NCBI GenBank assembly: GCA_964446955.1
Contig: CAYUQJ010000005.1
Span: forward strand, 124,001-188,000
Length of the DNA stretch: 64,000 nucleotides
Direction of reading: 5' to 3'
From: Leptolinea sp964446955
Lineage (GTDB): Bacteria; Chloroflexota; Anaerolineae; Anaerolineales; Anaerolineaceae
Positions 41,633-50,344 of this stretch are shown here, piece after piece (the stretch's first letter is position 1; each line of letters begins with the position of its first letter). The translations under genes and the position numbers were made by a program. The notes below the pieces were generated by a model, which saw nothing but the letters and a program-made list of their open reading frames with translations, was not told the DNA's origin and made no database searches.

Positions 41633-42385
41633 TTAATGCTCCTTTCCAATAAACCGATATCGACCGAAAAAAAAGAAAACTACTAACATCAAAACCAGCA
41701 CTAACATCCACACCGGGTCAATGGGAATCTGGTAATACCTGGAAATTCGTGTGTCAGGATTCCAGTCCATATGAAGGAACATTAAAACGCCATAATATCC
41801 CCAGGGAGCTAATCGCTGAATACTTACAGGGAAGTACAACGAGAACAGTCCGAAGAATGAACCAATTACTCCAACGATGAAGGCTGGCATTTGATTACTG
41901 TAAAAAAGGGAAAAAGCCAGTTGGATGGTAAGCAATGTTAGATTGACCACTGTTGTGACTACAAAGTATTTCGCCAGCAGCTGCCACGGGGGAGAACCAG
42001 AAAATCTAAACAATATACCTATGCAAAGGATGACCAAAACCTGACATAATGCCACCAGAACAAGGTAGCTCAAACCAAGAAGGAATTTCGCATTGAAGAG
42101 TTTCCTGGCAGGAAGAAGCGTATTGATTAAACGAAAAGAATGTCCTTTATGTTCAATATCACATAACCGAGACATAACAACCGTAACCATTAAAGGCATC
42201 ATCAACGAATCGAGCAATTGGAATAGGAAGAGAAAATATAACCAACCCTCCCTCATATCTTCCTCGTCCATATAAGCAAGAGCCATTGCCGACCAGAGAA
42301 TTTGCCCCCCCAGCAAGGCCCCAATAATCCAAATATTGCTCCTGTTATGTAATTTATAAAACTCAACCAGCATAGCCGTCTTCAT
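41633..42385 (-). CDS. ABC transporter permease, lantibiotic-immunity LanE/MutE-like
   Basis: A 250-residue permease with six predicted helices and an N-terminal VEFYKLHNRSNIWIIGALLG segment, as in LanE-type permeases. A conserved-looking RLINTLLPARKLFNAKFLLG cytoplasmic stretch lies near residue 85-105 and resembles the coupling region of this family. It starts within the stop of the ATPase gene (ATGA overlap), so the stoichiometry is translationally coupled. Confidence 0.8.
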   Translation of the reverse strand: MKTAMLVEFYKLHNRSNIWIIGALLGGQILWSAMALAYMDEEDMREGWLYFLFLFQLLDSLMMPLMVTVVMSRLCDIEHKGHSFRLINTLLPARKLFNAKFLLGLSYLVLVALCQVLVILCIGILFRFSGSPPWQLLAKYFVVTTVVNLTLLTIQLAFSLFYSNQMPAFIVGVIGSFFGLFSLYFPVSIQRLAPWGYYGVLMFLHMDWNPDTRISRYYQIPIDPVWMLVLVLMLVVFFFFGRYRFIGKEH

Positions 42386-43296
42386 AAGCTCACCGCCCCT
42401 CCCGTCAATTCCAGGAAGATATCCTCAAGGCTTTTCTGACGTTCTTCTACACGGACCACACCGACTTGACTTTCTGCCAGGCGGGAAACTAACAGTGCCA
42501 GTAAAGTCTCATCCTTTATCTCGGGAAGTTTTAAATAATTGCTTTCTCGTGTGAAAGGTACATGCAGATTCTTAAGAACCTGGCTGGCACTTTCGTTATT
42601 CAGTGTTCGGATAAAAAGGTTTCTCTTGCTTCTCTTATGTAGATCTTCAAGCCGTCCCTGAAAGATCAATTCCCCCTTGTTAATAATCCCAAGATTGGAC
42701 GCCATTTGGTCAATTTCGCTAAGCAAGTGACTGGAGACCAGAACGGTCATACCATACTGTCGGGGCAGCGATGCAATTAATTCGCGCATCTCTTGTATCC
42801 CCGCGGGATCTAGCCCATTGGTAGGTTCATCCAGAATTAACAAACGTGGATTTCCCAACAATGCGTTGGCCAAACCCAATCTTTGTTTCATCCCCATAGA
42901 ATATTGATTGACAATTTTGTCTTTTTGATCCTGTAACCGAACAATTTGCAATACTCGTTGAATCTCATTCGCCGGCAACCCCCGTATTGTTTGGAAAATT
43001 CGTAAGTTTTCCTGACCGCTTAAGTGTCCGTAGCAAGCCGGGGATTCGATAAGTGATCCTACAGCTTTTAGAATTTCAAGACGGTTTCGTTCATTTACCT
43101 CCTGACCAAAAACTTTTATTGTCCCGTGTGTTGGTTTCACCAGACCGAGAATCAACTTGAGAGTGGTTGATTTACCTGCTCCATTGGGGCCAAGAAACCC
43201 ATAAACTGCACCTTCGGGAACTCGTAGATCAAGTTCTTTAACGCGAAGAACTTTCCCATATCGTTTGTTTAATCCATTTGTTTCTATTGCATCCAT
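42382..43296 (-). CDS. ABC transporter ATP-binding protein, LanF/BcrA-like
   Basis: A 304-residue ATPase. Walker A GPNGAGKST (residues about 36-44), Q-loop region near 85, signature YSMGMKQRLG, Walker B LLILDEPTNGLDP and H-loop VSSHLLSE are all present. The C-terminal 90-residue extension, ending in SLEDIFLELTGG, is the one found in BcrA/LanF-type drug and bacteriocin exporters. It heads the minus-strand operon with two permeases and is divergent from a two-component system. AAGGAG lies about 11 bases before the ATG. Confidence 0.9.
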   Translation of the reverse strand: MDAIETNGLNKRYGKVLRVKELDLRVPEGAVYGFLGPNGAGKSTTLKLILGLVKPTHGTIKVFGQEVNERNRLEILKAVGSLIESPACYGHLSGQENLRIFQTIRGLPANEIQRVLQIVRLQDQKDKIVNQYSMGMKQRLGLANALLGNPRLLILDEPTNGLDPAGIQEMRELIASLPRQYGMTVLVSSHLLSEIDQMASNLGIINKGELIFQGRLEDLHKRSKRNLFIRTLNNESASQVLKNLHVPFTRESNYLKLPEIKDETLLALLVSRLAESQVGVVRVEERQKSLEDIFLELTGGAVSL

Positions 43297-43341
43297 TTAT
43301 AAATATCTCCTTGAATAATGATCAAGAAGACTATAGACTAA

Positions 43342-43390
43342 TTACCTTACAGCCCATTGAAGACTACCTTACATTTACCTTAATCCTTAC
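43342..43390. promoter_or_regulatory. Phased direct repeats between the ABC exporter and the two-component system
   Basis: TACCTTAC at 43343-43350 and 43365-43372, TACCTTAA at 43376-43383, and a degenerate ATCCTTAC at 43383-43390. The first three start 22 and 11 bases apart, about two and one helical turns. Direct repeats on one DNA face are how OmpR-type regulators usually bind. The array sits in the divergent promoter region, so it is a good candidate site for the adjacent response regulator. Confidence 0.6.
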
Positions 43391-43438
43391 TAAACGGGAT
43401 CTCTTAGATATTCTTTTTGGTATGATGTTGAAAACCCT

Positions 43439-44149
43439 ATGAAAGATATTTTTGATTGCCGAATTCTGATAGTGGATGACGAGATAGCTTTATGCAAAAT
43501 GATCAAAGATATTTTGTATAAAGATGGTTTTATGCGTGTCACTACCGCAACTGATTGCTGTCGAGCCAGACAATTATTTCTTTCCCAACCACCGGACTGT
43601 TTAATTCTTGATGTTATGTTACAGGATGGGGATGGATTTGATCTAATGCGGGAGTTTCGTTCTTCATCATCCGCTCCAGTTCTTTTCCTCTCAGCACGTG
43701 ATGAAGATGATAATCGTCTTCTAGGCCTGGGGTTGGGGGCTGACGATTATATTTCAAAACCTTTTTTACCTCGGGAGCTTATGCTGCGATTGAAAGCTAT
43801 CCTGTCTCGTACGTATTTTCCCATATCTATAAAACAGACTATAAAACCCTGCTTCTGGCTGGGGGATGCAGAAGTGGATCTCAATAGCGGCTGTGTTCGA
43901 AGTGTCCAGGGTGAAGAAAGCCTGACCGCGAAAGAATATACCCTTCTGGAAACGCTCTATGAGAACCGCGGCCGGATTGTAACCGGTGACACACTTTGTC
44001 GAGCGGTTTGGGGGGATAATCTTTATGGATTAGAAAACACATTAATGGTTCATATTCGACGGCTTAGAGAAAAAATCGAACCTGAACCATCACAACCCAA
44101 ATATCTATTGACCATGCGTGGTTTAGGATACAAATTGATTCTCGAGTAG
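43439..44149 (+). CDS. OmpR-family response regulator
   Basis: A 236-residue two-domain regulator. The receiver domain (1-120) carries acidic residues Asp13/Asp14, phospho-acceptor Asp58 in LILDVML and Lys107 in SKPF. The DNA-binding winged helix (about 140-236) ends with the usual VHIRRLREKIEP and RGLGYKL. It precedes a histidine kinase by 7 bases and is divergent from the LanFEG-like exporter, the standard arrangement for antibiotic-peptide sensing. The site at 43342-43390 is a likely target. Confidence 0.93.
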   Translation: MKDIFDCRILIVDDEIALCKMIKDILYKDGFMRVTTATDCCRARQLFLSQPPDCLILDVMLQDGDGFDLMREFRSSSSAPVLFLSARDEDDNRLLGLGLGADDYISKPFLPRELMLRLKAILSRTYFPISIKQTIKPCFWLGDAEVDLNSGCVRSVQGEESLTAKEYTLLETLYENRGRIVTGDTLCRAVWGDNLYGLENTLMVHIRRLREKIEPEPSQPKYLLTMRGLGYKLILE

Positions 44150-44155
44150 AACCCA

Positions 44156-45529
44156 ATGAAAAGTATGATGAAAATACTGGTCCGCTACGTTTTTTCAGCC
44201 GCTGGGATTGCACTAATATTGTTGGGGTTGAATTTAGCCGTGCTCATTAGCTGGTTGGGTGCAACCGGGGAAAGTTCAATATTGGGGTACCGGGTCTCTG
44301 AGGTAGCGGAAAGCCTAACGTCAAATCATGGGGTTTTTGAGTTGACTGATGTTGGTCAGAAAGCCCTGGAAGATCAGTACCTTTGGGCCATGCTGCTCAA
44401 TGACCAGGGAAGAGTAATCTGGAGTCAAAACCTTCCGGATGATTTACCAACACAGTACACTGTTGGGCAAGTTGCCAGCTTTACGCGTTGGTATTTAGAC
44501 GAATACCCGGTTTATGTATGGCAGCATCCAGATGGCCTTTTGGTTCTGGGAAAACCCAGAAACAGCCGGTGGAAAACCGATCTGGAAATGTCAACATCCG
44601 CTATCAATACCACTGTTGCGTGGATACCCGTTGTAATTCTCTTAAATATATTGGCAGCCTTCGTTCTGGCAATTCTTATGGGGCTGCGCCTTTTTCGTTC
44701 TTTACGAATCCTTGTGAATGGAATAGAAGATATTGGTGATAAAAAACCTGTTAAACTTCCAACCGGCGGCTTACTGGGCGACCTGGCAGGTAAGTTGAAT
44801 CAGACCTCCGAAATATTACAAAAACAGGATTTTGCCCTAAAAAAACGAGATGACGCGCGCGCAACCTGGATAGCTGGAATATCTCATGATATACGAACCC
44901 CCCTTTCCATGATTATGGGTTACGCGAGTCAACTGGAAGAATGCAACAACCTATCTGATATCGAAAAAGAACAGGCTGCAACGATTCGGCGCCAAAGCCA
45001 GAAAATTAAAACCCTGGTGGCTGACCTGAACCTGGCATCCAAATTAGAGTATGCGATGCAGCCTCTTCAAGCAACCAGAGTCATACCCGCGAAACTTCTT
45101 CGAAATATTGTGGCTGAATTTTTGAATAACAATCTAGACGAACAATACAATATTGAATTAGAGATCGATCCGGAAGCGCAAGGGGTGGTCATTTATGCGG
45201 ATGAAAAATTACTGGAAAGGGTAGTTGCGAATTTAATTAACAACAGCATAGAGCATAATCAATCTGGATGTTCCATTAAACTTCACTTGAGTCGCCAAAA
45301 CAATATGTATGAAATACAGGTATGCGATGATGGAAAGGGATTTTCACATGCGATATTGGATAATATGAATAATCCATCGAATCTCCCACCGGGGAAAAAA
45401 CAGGGTTTGGGATTATCCATTGTCTATCAAGTGATTCAGGCGCATGGGGGTTCCATAAGAATAAGAAATCTTCAACCTGTCGGATGTTCAGTACAGATAA
45501 AACTTCCCATAATTGACCCCATTGAATAA
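44156..45529 (+). CDS. Sensor histidine kinase (LanK/CprK-like context)
   Basis: A 457-residue membrane kinase. Two membrane helices (about 12-33 and 158-180) frame an extracytoplasmic sensor of about 120 residues. The HisKA helix has SHDIRTPLSMIMGY with phospho-acceptor His244; the ATPase domain has N-box LINNSIEHN, G1 VCDDGKGFS and G2 KKQGLGLSIV. The large extracellular domain differs from the loop-less BceS type and is closer to lantibiotic-responsive kinases. The predicted cognate regulator is the gene 7 bases upstream. Confidence 0.9.
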   Translation: MKSMMKILVRYVFSAAGIALILLGLNLAVLISWLGATGESSILGYRVSEVAESLTSNHGVFELTDVGQKALEDQYLWAMLLNDQGRVIWSQNLPDDLPTQYTVGQVASFTRWYLDEYPVYVWQHPDGLLVLGKPRNSRWKTDLEMSTSAINTTVAWIPVVILLNILAAFVLAILMGLRLFRSLRILVNGIEDIGDKKPVKLPTGGLLGDLAGKLNQTSEILQKQDFALKKRDDARATWIAGISHDIRTPLSMIMGYASQLEECNNLSDIEKEQAATIRRQSQKIKTLVADLNLASKLEYAMQPLQATRVIPAKLLRNIVAEFLNNNLDEQYNIELEIDPEAQGVVIYADEKLLERVVANLINNSIEHNQSGCSIKLHLSRQNNMYEIQVCDDGKGFSHAILDNMNNPSNLPPGKKQGLGLSIVYQVIQAHGGSIRIRNLQPVGCSVQIKLPIIDPIE

Positions 45530-45626
45530 GAATAACAGGCTCAATGCTTCATGCGTCGGGGATTTTTCATAATAATCAAATTAATCCCCTTCCAATATAG
45601 GGTTTGCCAAACCTTATCTACGCCTG

Positions 45627-46388
45627 TTACACTTTCCCTTTCATGATGGTGATGCCCTTATCAGCATACGGCGCAAGCACCTCATCCGGCGCATCCGGTT
45701 CGGTGATGATATACGTCAGGTCGGAGATGGGTGCCACAGAATACGGCGCACCGGTACCCAGCTTGTCCACCGTCACAAGTGCGGCAACCTCCGCTGAATT
45801 GTCCACCATAATGCGCTTAATTAATGACTCCTCGTAAACAGGGATGCTCACACCCAGCTCAGGGTGCAGGCTGCATACCCCCAGCATACACAGGTCGGCA
45901 TGAATGGAAGAGAATGCCTGCAAAGCTGCCGCTCCAATCGTTACCTGAGACGAGGCCAGCAAATGCCCTCCTATCATCACCACCTGGATATCCGGGTAAT
46001 CCGCCAGCGCCACGGCAATCGGCGGACTGTTCGTCACAATTGTCGCCTGCAAACCGATGGGCAGCCGGCGGGCAATTTCAAGTGTGGTAGTTCCCCCATC
46101 AAGTATGATGACCTGACGGTTGCGCACCAGTGAGACCGCCGCCTTTGCGATGGACACTTTGGCGCTGCCGCTCATAAATTGACGTTCCCGGTAACTGGCT
46201 CCAGCGGGAGAACGTAGCAACGCACCGCCATGCACGCGTTGGATAAGGCCGGCATCCGCCAGATCGCGCAGGTCCCGGCGGATAGTATCTTCGGATACCT
46301 CAATAGAATGCGACAAATCAGCCGCAACAATCTTTCCGTCACGCCGAAGCGTTTCCATTATGATCTGCTGACGTTCTTCCTTCAGCAT
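45627..46388 (-). CDS. DeoR-family transcriptional regulator
   Basis: A 253-residue repressor-type regulator. The N-terminal helix-turn-helix has the DeoR signature VSEDTIRRDLRDLADAGLI and RVHGGALL; the C-terminal two thirds is the DeoR sensor domain (DGGTTTLEIARRLP, VTNSPPIAVAL). DeoR proteins of this type usually sense phosphorylated sugars. It is divergent from an MFS transporter, and the intergenic region holds a run of 10-base repeats overlapping the transporter promoter. AGGAG precedes the ATG. Confidence 0.92.
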   Translation of the reverse strand: MLKEERQQIIMETLRRDGKIVAADLSHSIEVSEDTIRRDLRDLADAGLIQRVHGGALLRSPAGASYRERQFMSGSAKVSIAKAAVSLVRNRQVIILDGGTTTLEIARRLPIGLQATIVTNSPPIAVALADYPDIQVVMIGGHLLASSQVTIGAAALQAFSSIHADLCMLGVCSLHPELGVSIPVYEESLIKRIMVDNSAEVAALVTVDKLGTGAPYSVAPISDLTYIITEPDAPDEVLAPYADKGITIMKGKV

Positions 46389-46405
46389 TGTCTGCTCCTA
46401 TCAAT

Positions 46406-46455
46406 TGCGTTATTATGCGTTATTTTACTTGACTTTGCGTTTATTTGCATGTATT
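46406..46455. promoter_or_regulatory. Decamer repeats: candidate DeoR-family operator
   Basis: Reading in steps of ten bases: TGCGTTATTA (46406), TGCGTTATTT (46416), a divergent unit (46426), TGCGTTTATT (46436), TGCATGTATT (46446). The spacing is one helical turn and the last units lie between and on the promoter elements of the MFS gene. DeoR-type regulators commonly bind short direct repeats, so this is a natural target for the adjacent regulator. Confidence 0.7.
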
Positions 46456-46457
46456 AT
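46429..46457 (+). promoter_or_regulatory. Sigma70-type promoter of the MFS transporter gene
   Basis: TTGACT (46429-46434), 17-base spacer, TATTAT (46452-46457), overlapped by the decamer repeats. Confidence 0.8.
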
Positions 46458-46518
46458 CGAACTAATTCTAGCCGTTGTCAACCGCGAATTCACTCGCGAT
46501 TTTTATTGAAAGAGAAAA

Positions 46519-47712
46519 ATGAGAACTCCAAAAGCCACCATCATCTTATCGTGTATTGTGTTTATCTCGCTGGGCATTCTCACAGCCACTATTGGACCTG
46601 TTTTACCTGATCTGGCAGGCAACACATTATCCTCTCTCGAAGCGGTCGGAGCCATTTTCACGGCTATATTTCTCGGCGCTTTTTTGGCGCAGATCGGTTG
46701 TGGTACGCTGACCGACAAATTCGGTCCACGACCGGTTTTGATCGTAGGACTCGTTATCATGAGCGCCGGTATGCTGGGCGTGACGTTCAGCCGCTCCCTG
46801 CCGTTAATGCTGGCCAGCGGACTTCTGGCCGGTCTGGGTCATGGTGCTGTTGATATTAGTATTAATTTACTGGTTGCCAGGGTTTTTGAAGAACGCAGCG
46901 TGGCCGCCGTCAACCTGGTCAATTTCTTTTTTGGTGTCGGTGCTGTGGTTGGACCGGCCATCGCCAGCTTCACCATCAACCGGTGGAATACAGGCATACC
47001 CGTCATCTGGATGGGTGTCGGCGTGGTCTTGGCCTCCATTCCTTTTATCGGGCTATTTCTACTGTCTCCAACAGCTACGCCGAAAAAAGCAATTGTTTCA
47101 CAGGATAAACCTTTTTACCGCTCTCCATTGCTGTGGATAGCCGGTTTAATTCTCTTTCTGTACGTCGGAGCAGAGAACAGTATGGGGGGGTGGACGGCTA
47201 CCTATATGCAAAGGACCACGTCTCTCGCGGCCGACCAGGCGGCACTGGTTGTTTCCGGTTTCTGGATGACACTGACCCTTGGCCGGCTTGTCGCCGCCTA
47301 TATGGGAACCCGATGGTCATCCGATCGGTTGCTATCTGTCAGCCTGACAGGCGCCGGTATGGGAGGTCTTATCCTGGCTACCACCACCGGAAGTCTACCG
47401 CTATCAATTGTCGCTGTGCTGATGATCGGCTTATTCTTTGGCCCGATCTTTCCCACAACATTTTCCATCAGTGCTTCATTATTCCGCGAATCCTCCGGAA
47501 AAGCTGCGGGGCTGATCGTGGCCTTGGCCAGCCTGGGTGGAATGTTCCTTCCGCCTTTGCAGGGTGTAATACTCACGCGAATGGGTGCTAATCCGAGCGT
47601 CTGGTTAATTGCCATCTATACCTGTGCCATGATCTTTGTCAACCTATTGCGTGCCAGAGTTGGCAAAAGAGTTGTGGTTAGCAATCAACCGAACATGATA
47701 AATGAATCATAA
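46519..47712 (+). CDS. Major facilitator superfamily transporter
   Basis: A 397-residue permease with twelve predicted membrane helices. The loop 2-3 motif GTLTDKFGPRPVLIVG matches the MFS motif A, and a central hydrophilic linker separates two six-helix halves (around residues 185-200). The closest look is to FucP/YbjJ-like sugar or small-molecule transporters, in line with control by a DeoR-type regulator, but the substrate is unknown. AAAGAG lies before the ATG. Confidence 0.87.
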   Translation: MRTPKATIILSCIVFISLGILTATIGPVLPDLAGNTLSSLEAVGAIFTAIFLGAFLAQIGCGTLTDKFGPRPVLIVGLVIMSAGMLGVTFSRSLPLMLASGLLAGLGHGAVDISINLLVARVFEERSVAAVNLVNFFFGVGAVVGPAIASFTINRWNTGIPVIWMGVGVVLASIPFIGLFLLSPTATPKKAIVSQDKPFYRSPLLWIAGLILFLYVGAENSMGGWTATYMQRTTSLAADQAALVVSGFWMTLTLGRLVAAYMGTRWSSDRLLSVSLTGAGMGGLILATTTGSLPLSIVAVLMIGLFFGPIFPTTFSISASLFRESSGKAAGLIVALASLGGMFLPPLQGVILTRMGANPSVWLIAIYTCAMIFVNLLRARVGKRVVVSNQPNMINES

Positions 47713-47757
47713 TTGTGAAATTTTGTATCATCTCTAAGCAATCGCAAAACAAAAAAA

Positions 47758-47784
47758 ACGGGGCACTTATATGAGTGCCCCGTT
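47758..47784. terminator. Bidirectional terminator between the MFS and aldo/keto reductase genes
   Basis: ACGGGGCACT / AGTGCCCCGT with a 6-base loop, TTTT on the plus side and eight T on the minus side. Confidence 0.92.
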
Positions 47785-47801
47785 TTGGTAAATCGTTGAG
47801 C

Positions 47802-48761
47802 CTATTCCAACTGATCACCCATGATCTGTTCTATCCGCTCCAGCACATCATCAGTCAGTGATTCAACCATTTCTGCCGCGCTTAGGTTTTCATCCAACTG
47901 TTCCAGGTGAGTAGCGCCGGTGATGACCGAGCTCACATCTTTCCGCCGTAGAATCCAGGCGATGGACAATTGCGCGGTCGTCATCCCCAACTCTTCAGCC
48001 AGATCTGTGATCTGACGAACCCGGGAGATATTCTTCGCTGACAGATGATCCCGGATCCACCCCATATCGTCCAATGAGGCTCGTGAACCATCAGGAATCC
48101 CTTCATTATATTTTCCGGTTAGTATCCCGAAGAACAATGGACTGTATGTGGTCAAACCCAATCCAAAATCCTTGCAGAGTGGAGCCAATTCCCATTCAAC
48201 CCGCCGGCGGTGGAACAGGTTATATTGCGGCTGTTCCATGGATGGCGGTACAAGCCAGTGTTGACGCGCCAGACCAAATGCCTGGGCAGCCTGGCCGGCT
48301 TCCCACTCAGATGTGCCCCAATATAGCACTTTCCCACTGTGTATCAGATCATCCATACTACGGACAACCTCTTCAATTGGCGTATCAGGGTCAAAACGGT
48401 GACAGTAATACAGGTCTACATAATCCAGGCCCAATCTCTTCAATGAGGCATCAATCGATTCCCGGATATGCTTGCGTGAAAGTCCACGCCCGTTTGGGCC
48501 AGAAGACGTCGGGTAAAAAACTTTTGAAGAGATAACCAGGTTTTCACGTGGAAAATTGCGAATAGCTTTACCCAATACAATCTCTGCCTGTCCATTGGCG
48601 TACACATCCGCACAATCAAAGAAGTTTACGCCCTGATCATAAGCAGCAGTAACCAGGTCCATGGCCGTTTCTTCAGATATCTGTGAACCAAAAGTTACCC
48701 AGGACCCCAAAGATATCTCACTGACCTTTAACCCTGTATGACCAAGCCTTCGGTAATGCAT
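47802..48761 (-). CDS. Aldo/keto reductase (Kv-beta-like subfamily)
   Basis: A 319-residue NADPH-dependent oxidoreductase with the (beta/alpha)8 fold. It starts MHYRRLGHTGLKVSEISLG; the catalytic Asp-Tyr pair is in FFDCADVYANG, Lys in SSKVF, His in YYCHRFDP, and the NADP-phosphate region is near the C-terminus (SVITGATHLEQLDENL). This is the Kv-channel-beta/YghZ type. AAGGAG precedes the ATG. It follows the KamA-like gene on the same strand after 34 bases, suggesting co-transcription; the substrate is unknown. Confidence 0.92.
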   Translation of the reverse strand: MHYRRLGHTGLKVSEISLGSWVTFGSQISEETAMDLVTAAYDQGVNFFDCADVYANGQAEIVLGKAIRNFPRENLVISSKVFYPTSSGPNGRGLSRKHIRESIDASLKRLGLDYVDLYYCHRFDPDTPIEEVVRSMDDLIHSGKVLYWGTSEWEAGQAAQAFGLARQHWLVPPSMEQPQYNLFHRRRVEWELAPLCKDFGLGLTTYSPLFFGILTGKYNEGIPDGSRASLDDMGWIRDHLSAKNISRVRQITDLAEELGMTTAQLSIAWILRRKDVSSVITGATHLEQLDENLSAAEMVESLTDDVLERIEQIMGDQLE

Positions 48762-48795
48762 GGAACACTCCTTAAATTGTTGCCGATAAAATTGC

Positions 48796-50136
48796 CTATG
48801 ATTCTTCTTCGCCCGAACCTATTCCAAGCGGCTTCCATTTGTTTTCATCCGCACGCAATCTGTGTTGACCGCCACCGCGATTATGCAGCAAATCAAATCC
48901 TTCCGGTTTTATGAACATCTGGTTACTGTCCAGAAGCCCGCTTACTCCCTGTTGTCCCGGTTCCAGCCGTTTGGATTGGCAGTAACGACAGGTTTTCGGA
49001 TCATGCGGCGTATATTCAACCGGTTCTTCATACGTGGTTATATAACCTTCGTAATTACGAAGAACAATTTTATGATCCGACATGCTGATCAGGTAATTGG
49101 GCATCAGCGGGATCTTGCCACCCCCGCCGGGCGCATCCACCACAAATGTTGGAACCGCGAACCCGGATGTGTGACCTCGAAGGGCTTCAATGATCTCTAT
49201 ACCTTTGGCTACCGGTGTCCGAAAATGACCGACACCTTCCACCAGATCACACTGGTAGAGATAATATGGACGAACCCGCATTCGAACCAGATCCTGAACA
49301 AGTTTCTTCTGAATATGCGGACAATCATTAACACCTGCGAGTAATACGGACTGATTGCCCAGCGGAATACCCGCGCGGGATAACTTATCACACGCTTCCG
49401 CCAGCTCAGCGGTAATCTCATTTGGATGGTTGACATGAATGTTCAACCATAATGGATGATATTTTTGCAGCATATCCGTCAGTTCGTCAGTGACCCGCTG
49501 CGGCATGAATACGGGAACGCGGCTGCCAATACGCACAATTTCAACGTGCGGAATTTCGCGCAATTTGGCCAGCAATTCTTCCAGGATTTTGGGAGCAAGG
49601 GTCAGTGGATCCCCGCCCGAAAGAAGTACATCACGAACCTGGGGTGTGTTCCGAATATAATCCAACTGGGCTTCATACTCTGTGCGAGAAAATGTCTCGC
49701 TTGGATCACCAACAATACGTGACCGGGTACAATACCGGCAATAAGAGGCACACTGGGTCGTAACCAGCATCAATACCCTGTCAGGATAACGATGAACAAG
49801 ACCCGGAACCGGGGAATGGCGGTCTTCTGCCAGAGAATCTTCCATCATCCCCGTAAATGGGACAATTTCTTCCGCGGTCGGGATAACCTGCTTTCGGATC
49901 GGGTCCGCGGGATCACTGGGGTCAATCAGCGAAGCGAAATAAGGGGTAATATCTACACGAAATAGATTGGCGGCTGAGAGGGCCTTCCGCTCACTTTCTG
50001 TCAAAGGGAATACTTTTTCAAAATCATCCACGGAATTCAAACGGTGGCTCATTTGCCAGTGCCAGTCATTCCATTTTTCATCCGGCACATCAGCGAAGGC
50101 GGCCGCCCGCCGGGAGGGGAACATAGCAGGAGACAT
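48796..50136 (-). CDS. KamA-family radical SAM aminomutase (lysine 2,3-aminomutase-like)
   Basis: A 446-residue radical SAM, PLP-dependent enzyme of the KamA/EpmB family. The cluster motif CASYCRYCTRS (C-x3-C-x2-C) is at about residue 125-135. DVLLSGGDPLTLAPKILEEL and RIGSRVPVFMPQRV are typical family elements, and the PLP-lysine region lies near FVVDAPGGGGKIPLMPNY. A C-terminal extension contains CRYCQ, a possible zinc site as in lysine 2,3-aminomutases. I chose ATG 50136 (AAGGAAAG six bases upstream). Whether it makes beta-lysine, or acts on another amino acid, cannot be told; no N-acetyltransferase partner is nearby. Confidence 0.87.
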   Translation of the reverse strand: MSPAMFPSRRAAAFADVPDEKWNDWHWQMSHRLNSVDDFEKVFPLTESERKALSAANLFRVDITPYFASLIDPSDPADPIRKQVIPTAEEIVPFTGMMEDSLAEDRHSPVPGLVHRYPDRVLMLVTTQCASYCRYCTRSRIVGDPSETFSRTEYEAQLDYIRNTPQVRDVLLSGGDPLTLAPKILEELLAKLREIPHVEIVRIGSRVPVFMPQRVTDELTDMLQKYHPLWLNIHVNHPNEITAELAEACDKLSRAGIPLGNQSVLLAGVNDCPHIQKKLVQDLVRMRVRPYYLYQCDLVEGVGHFRTPVAKGIEIIEALRGHTSGFAVPTFVVDAPGGGGKIPLMPNYLISMSDHKIVLRNYEGYITTYEEPVEYTPHDPKTCRYCQSKRLEPGQQGVSGLLDSNQMFIKPEGFDLLHNRGGGQHRLRADENKWKPLGIGSGEEES

Positions 50137-50230
50137 AATCACTTTCCTTTAATTAATTAGACCGTAAAGCCTAAGTGCAATTATAGTAATAATTCAATCC
50201 GGGTCAAACAGAAAACAACAAACAGTTCCT

Positions 50231-50259
50231 TTGACAACATTGTTTCCCTGTGATATTAT
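50231..50259 (+). promoter_or_regulatory. Sigma70-type promoter of the hisD transcript
   Basis: TTGACA (50231-50236), 17-base spacer, TATTAT (50254-50259). Transcription would start about 50265-50267, only a few bases before the leader-peptide ATG at 50270. Confidence 0.85.
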
Positions 50260-50269
50260 CCAAACCGAT

Positions 50270-50344
50270 ATGAAAAACTTGCTGTTCGTCCATGCTCATC
50301 ATCATCGAATTCAAAAACCCCAACTCTTCCGGCGGGCGCAATAG
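50270..50344 (+). CDS. Candidate histidine leader peptide (24 aa)
   Basis: A 24-codon frame with four histidine codons clustered as His-Ala-His-His-His (50291-50305), followed by a basic C-terminus (FRRAQ) and TAG. It lies between a strong promoter and a terminator hairpin directly upstream of hisD, a histidine-biosynthesis gene. No Shine-Dalgarno sequence is possible, since the predicted 5' UTR is about 4 bases; leaderless translation is implied. The match of codon identity, gene function and RNA geometry is what supports it. Confidence 0.78.
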   Translation: MKNLLFVHAHHHRIQKPQLFRRAQ

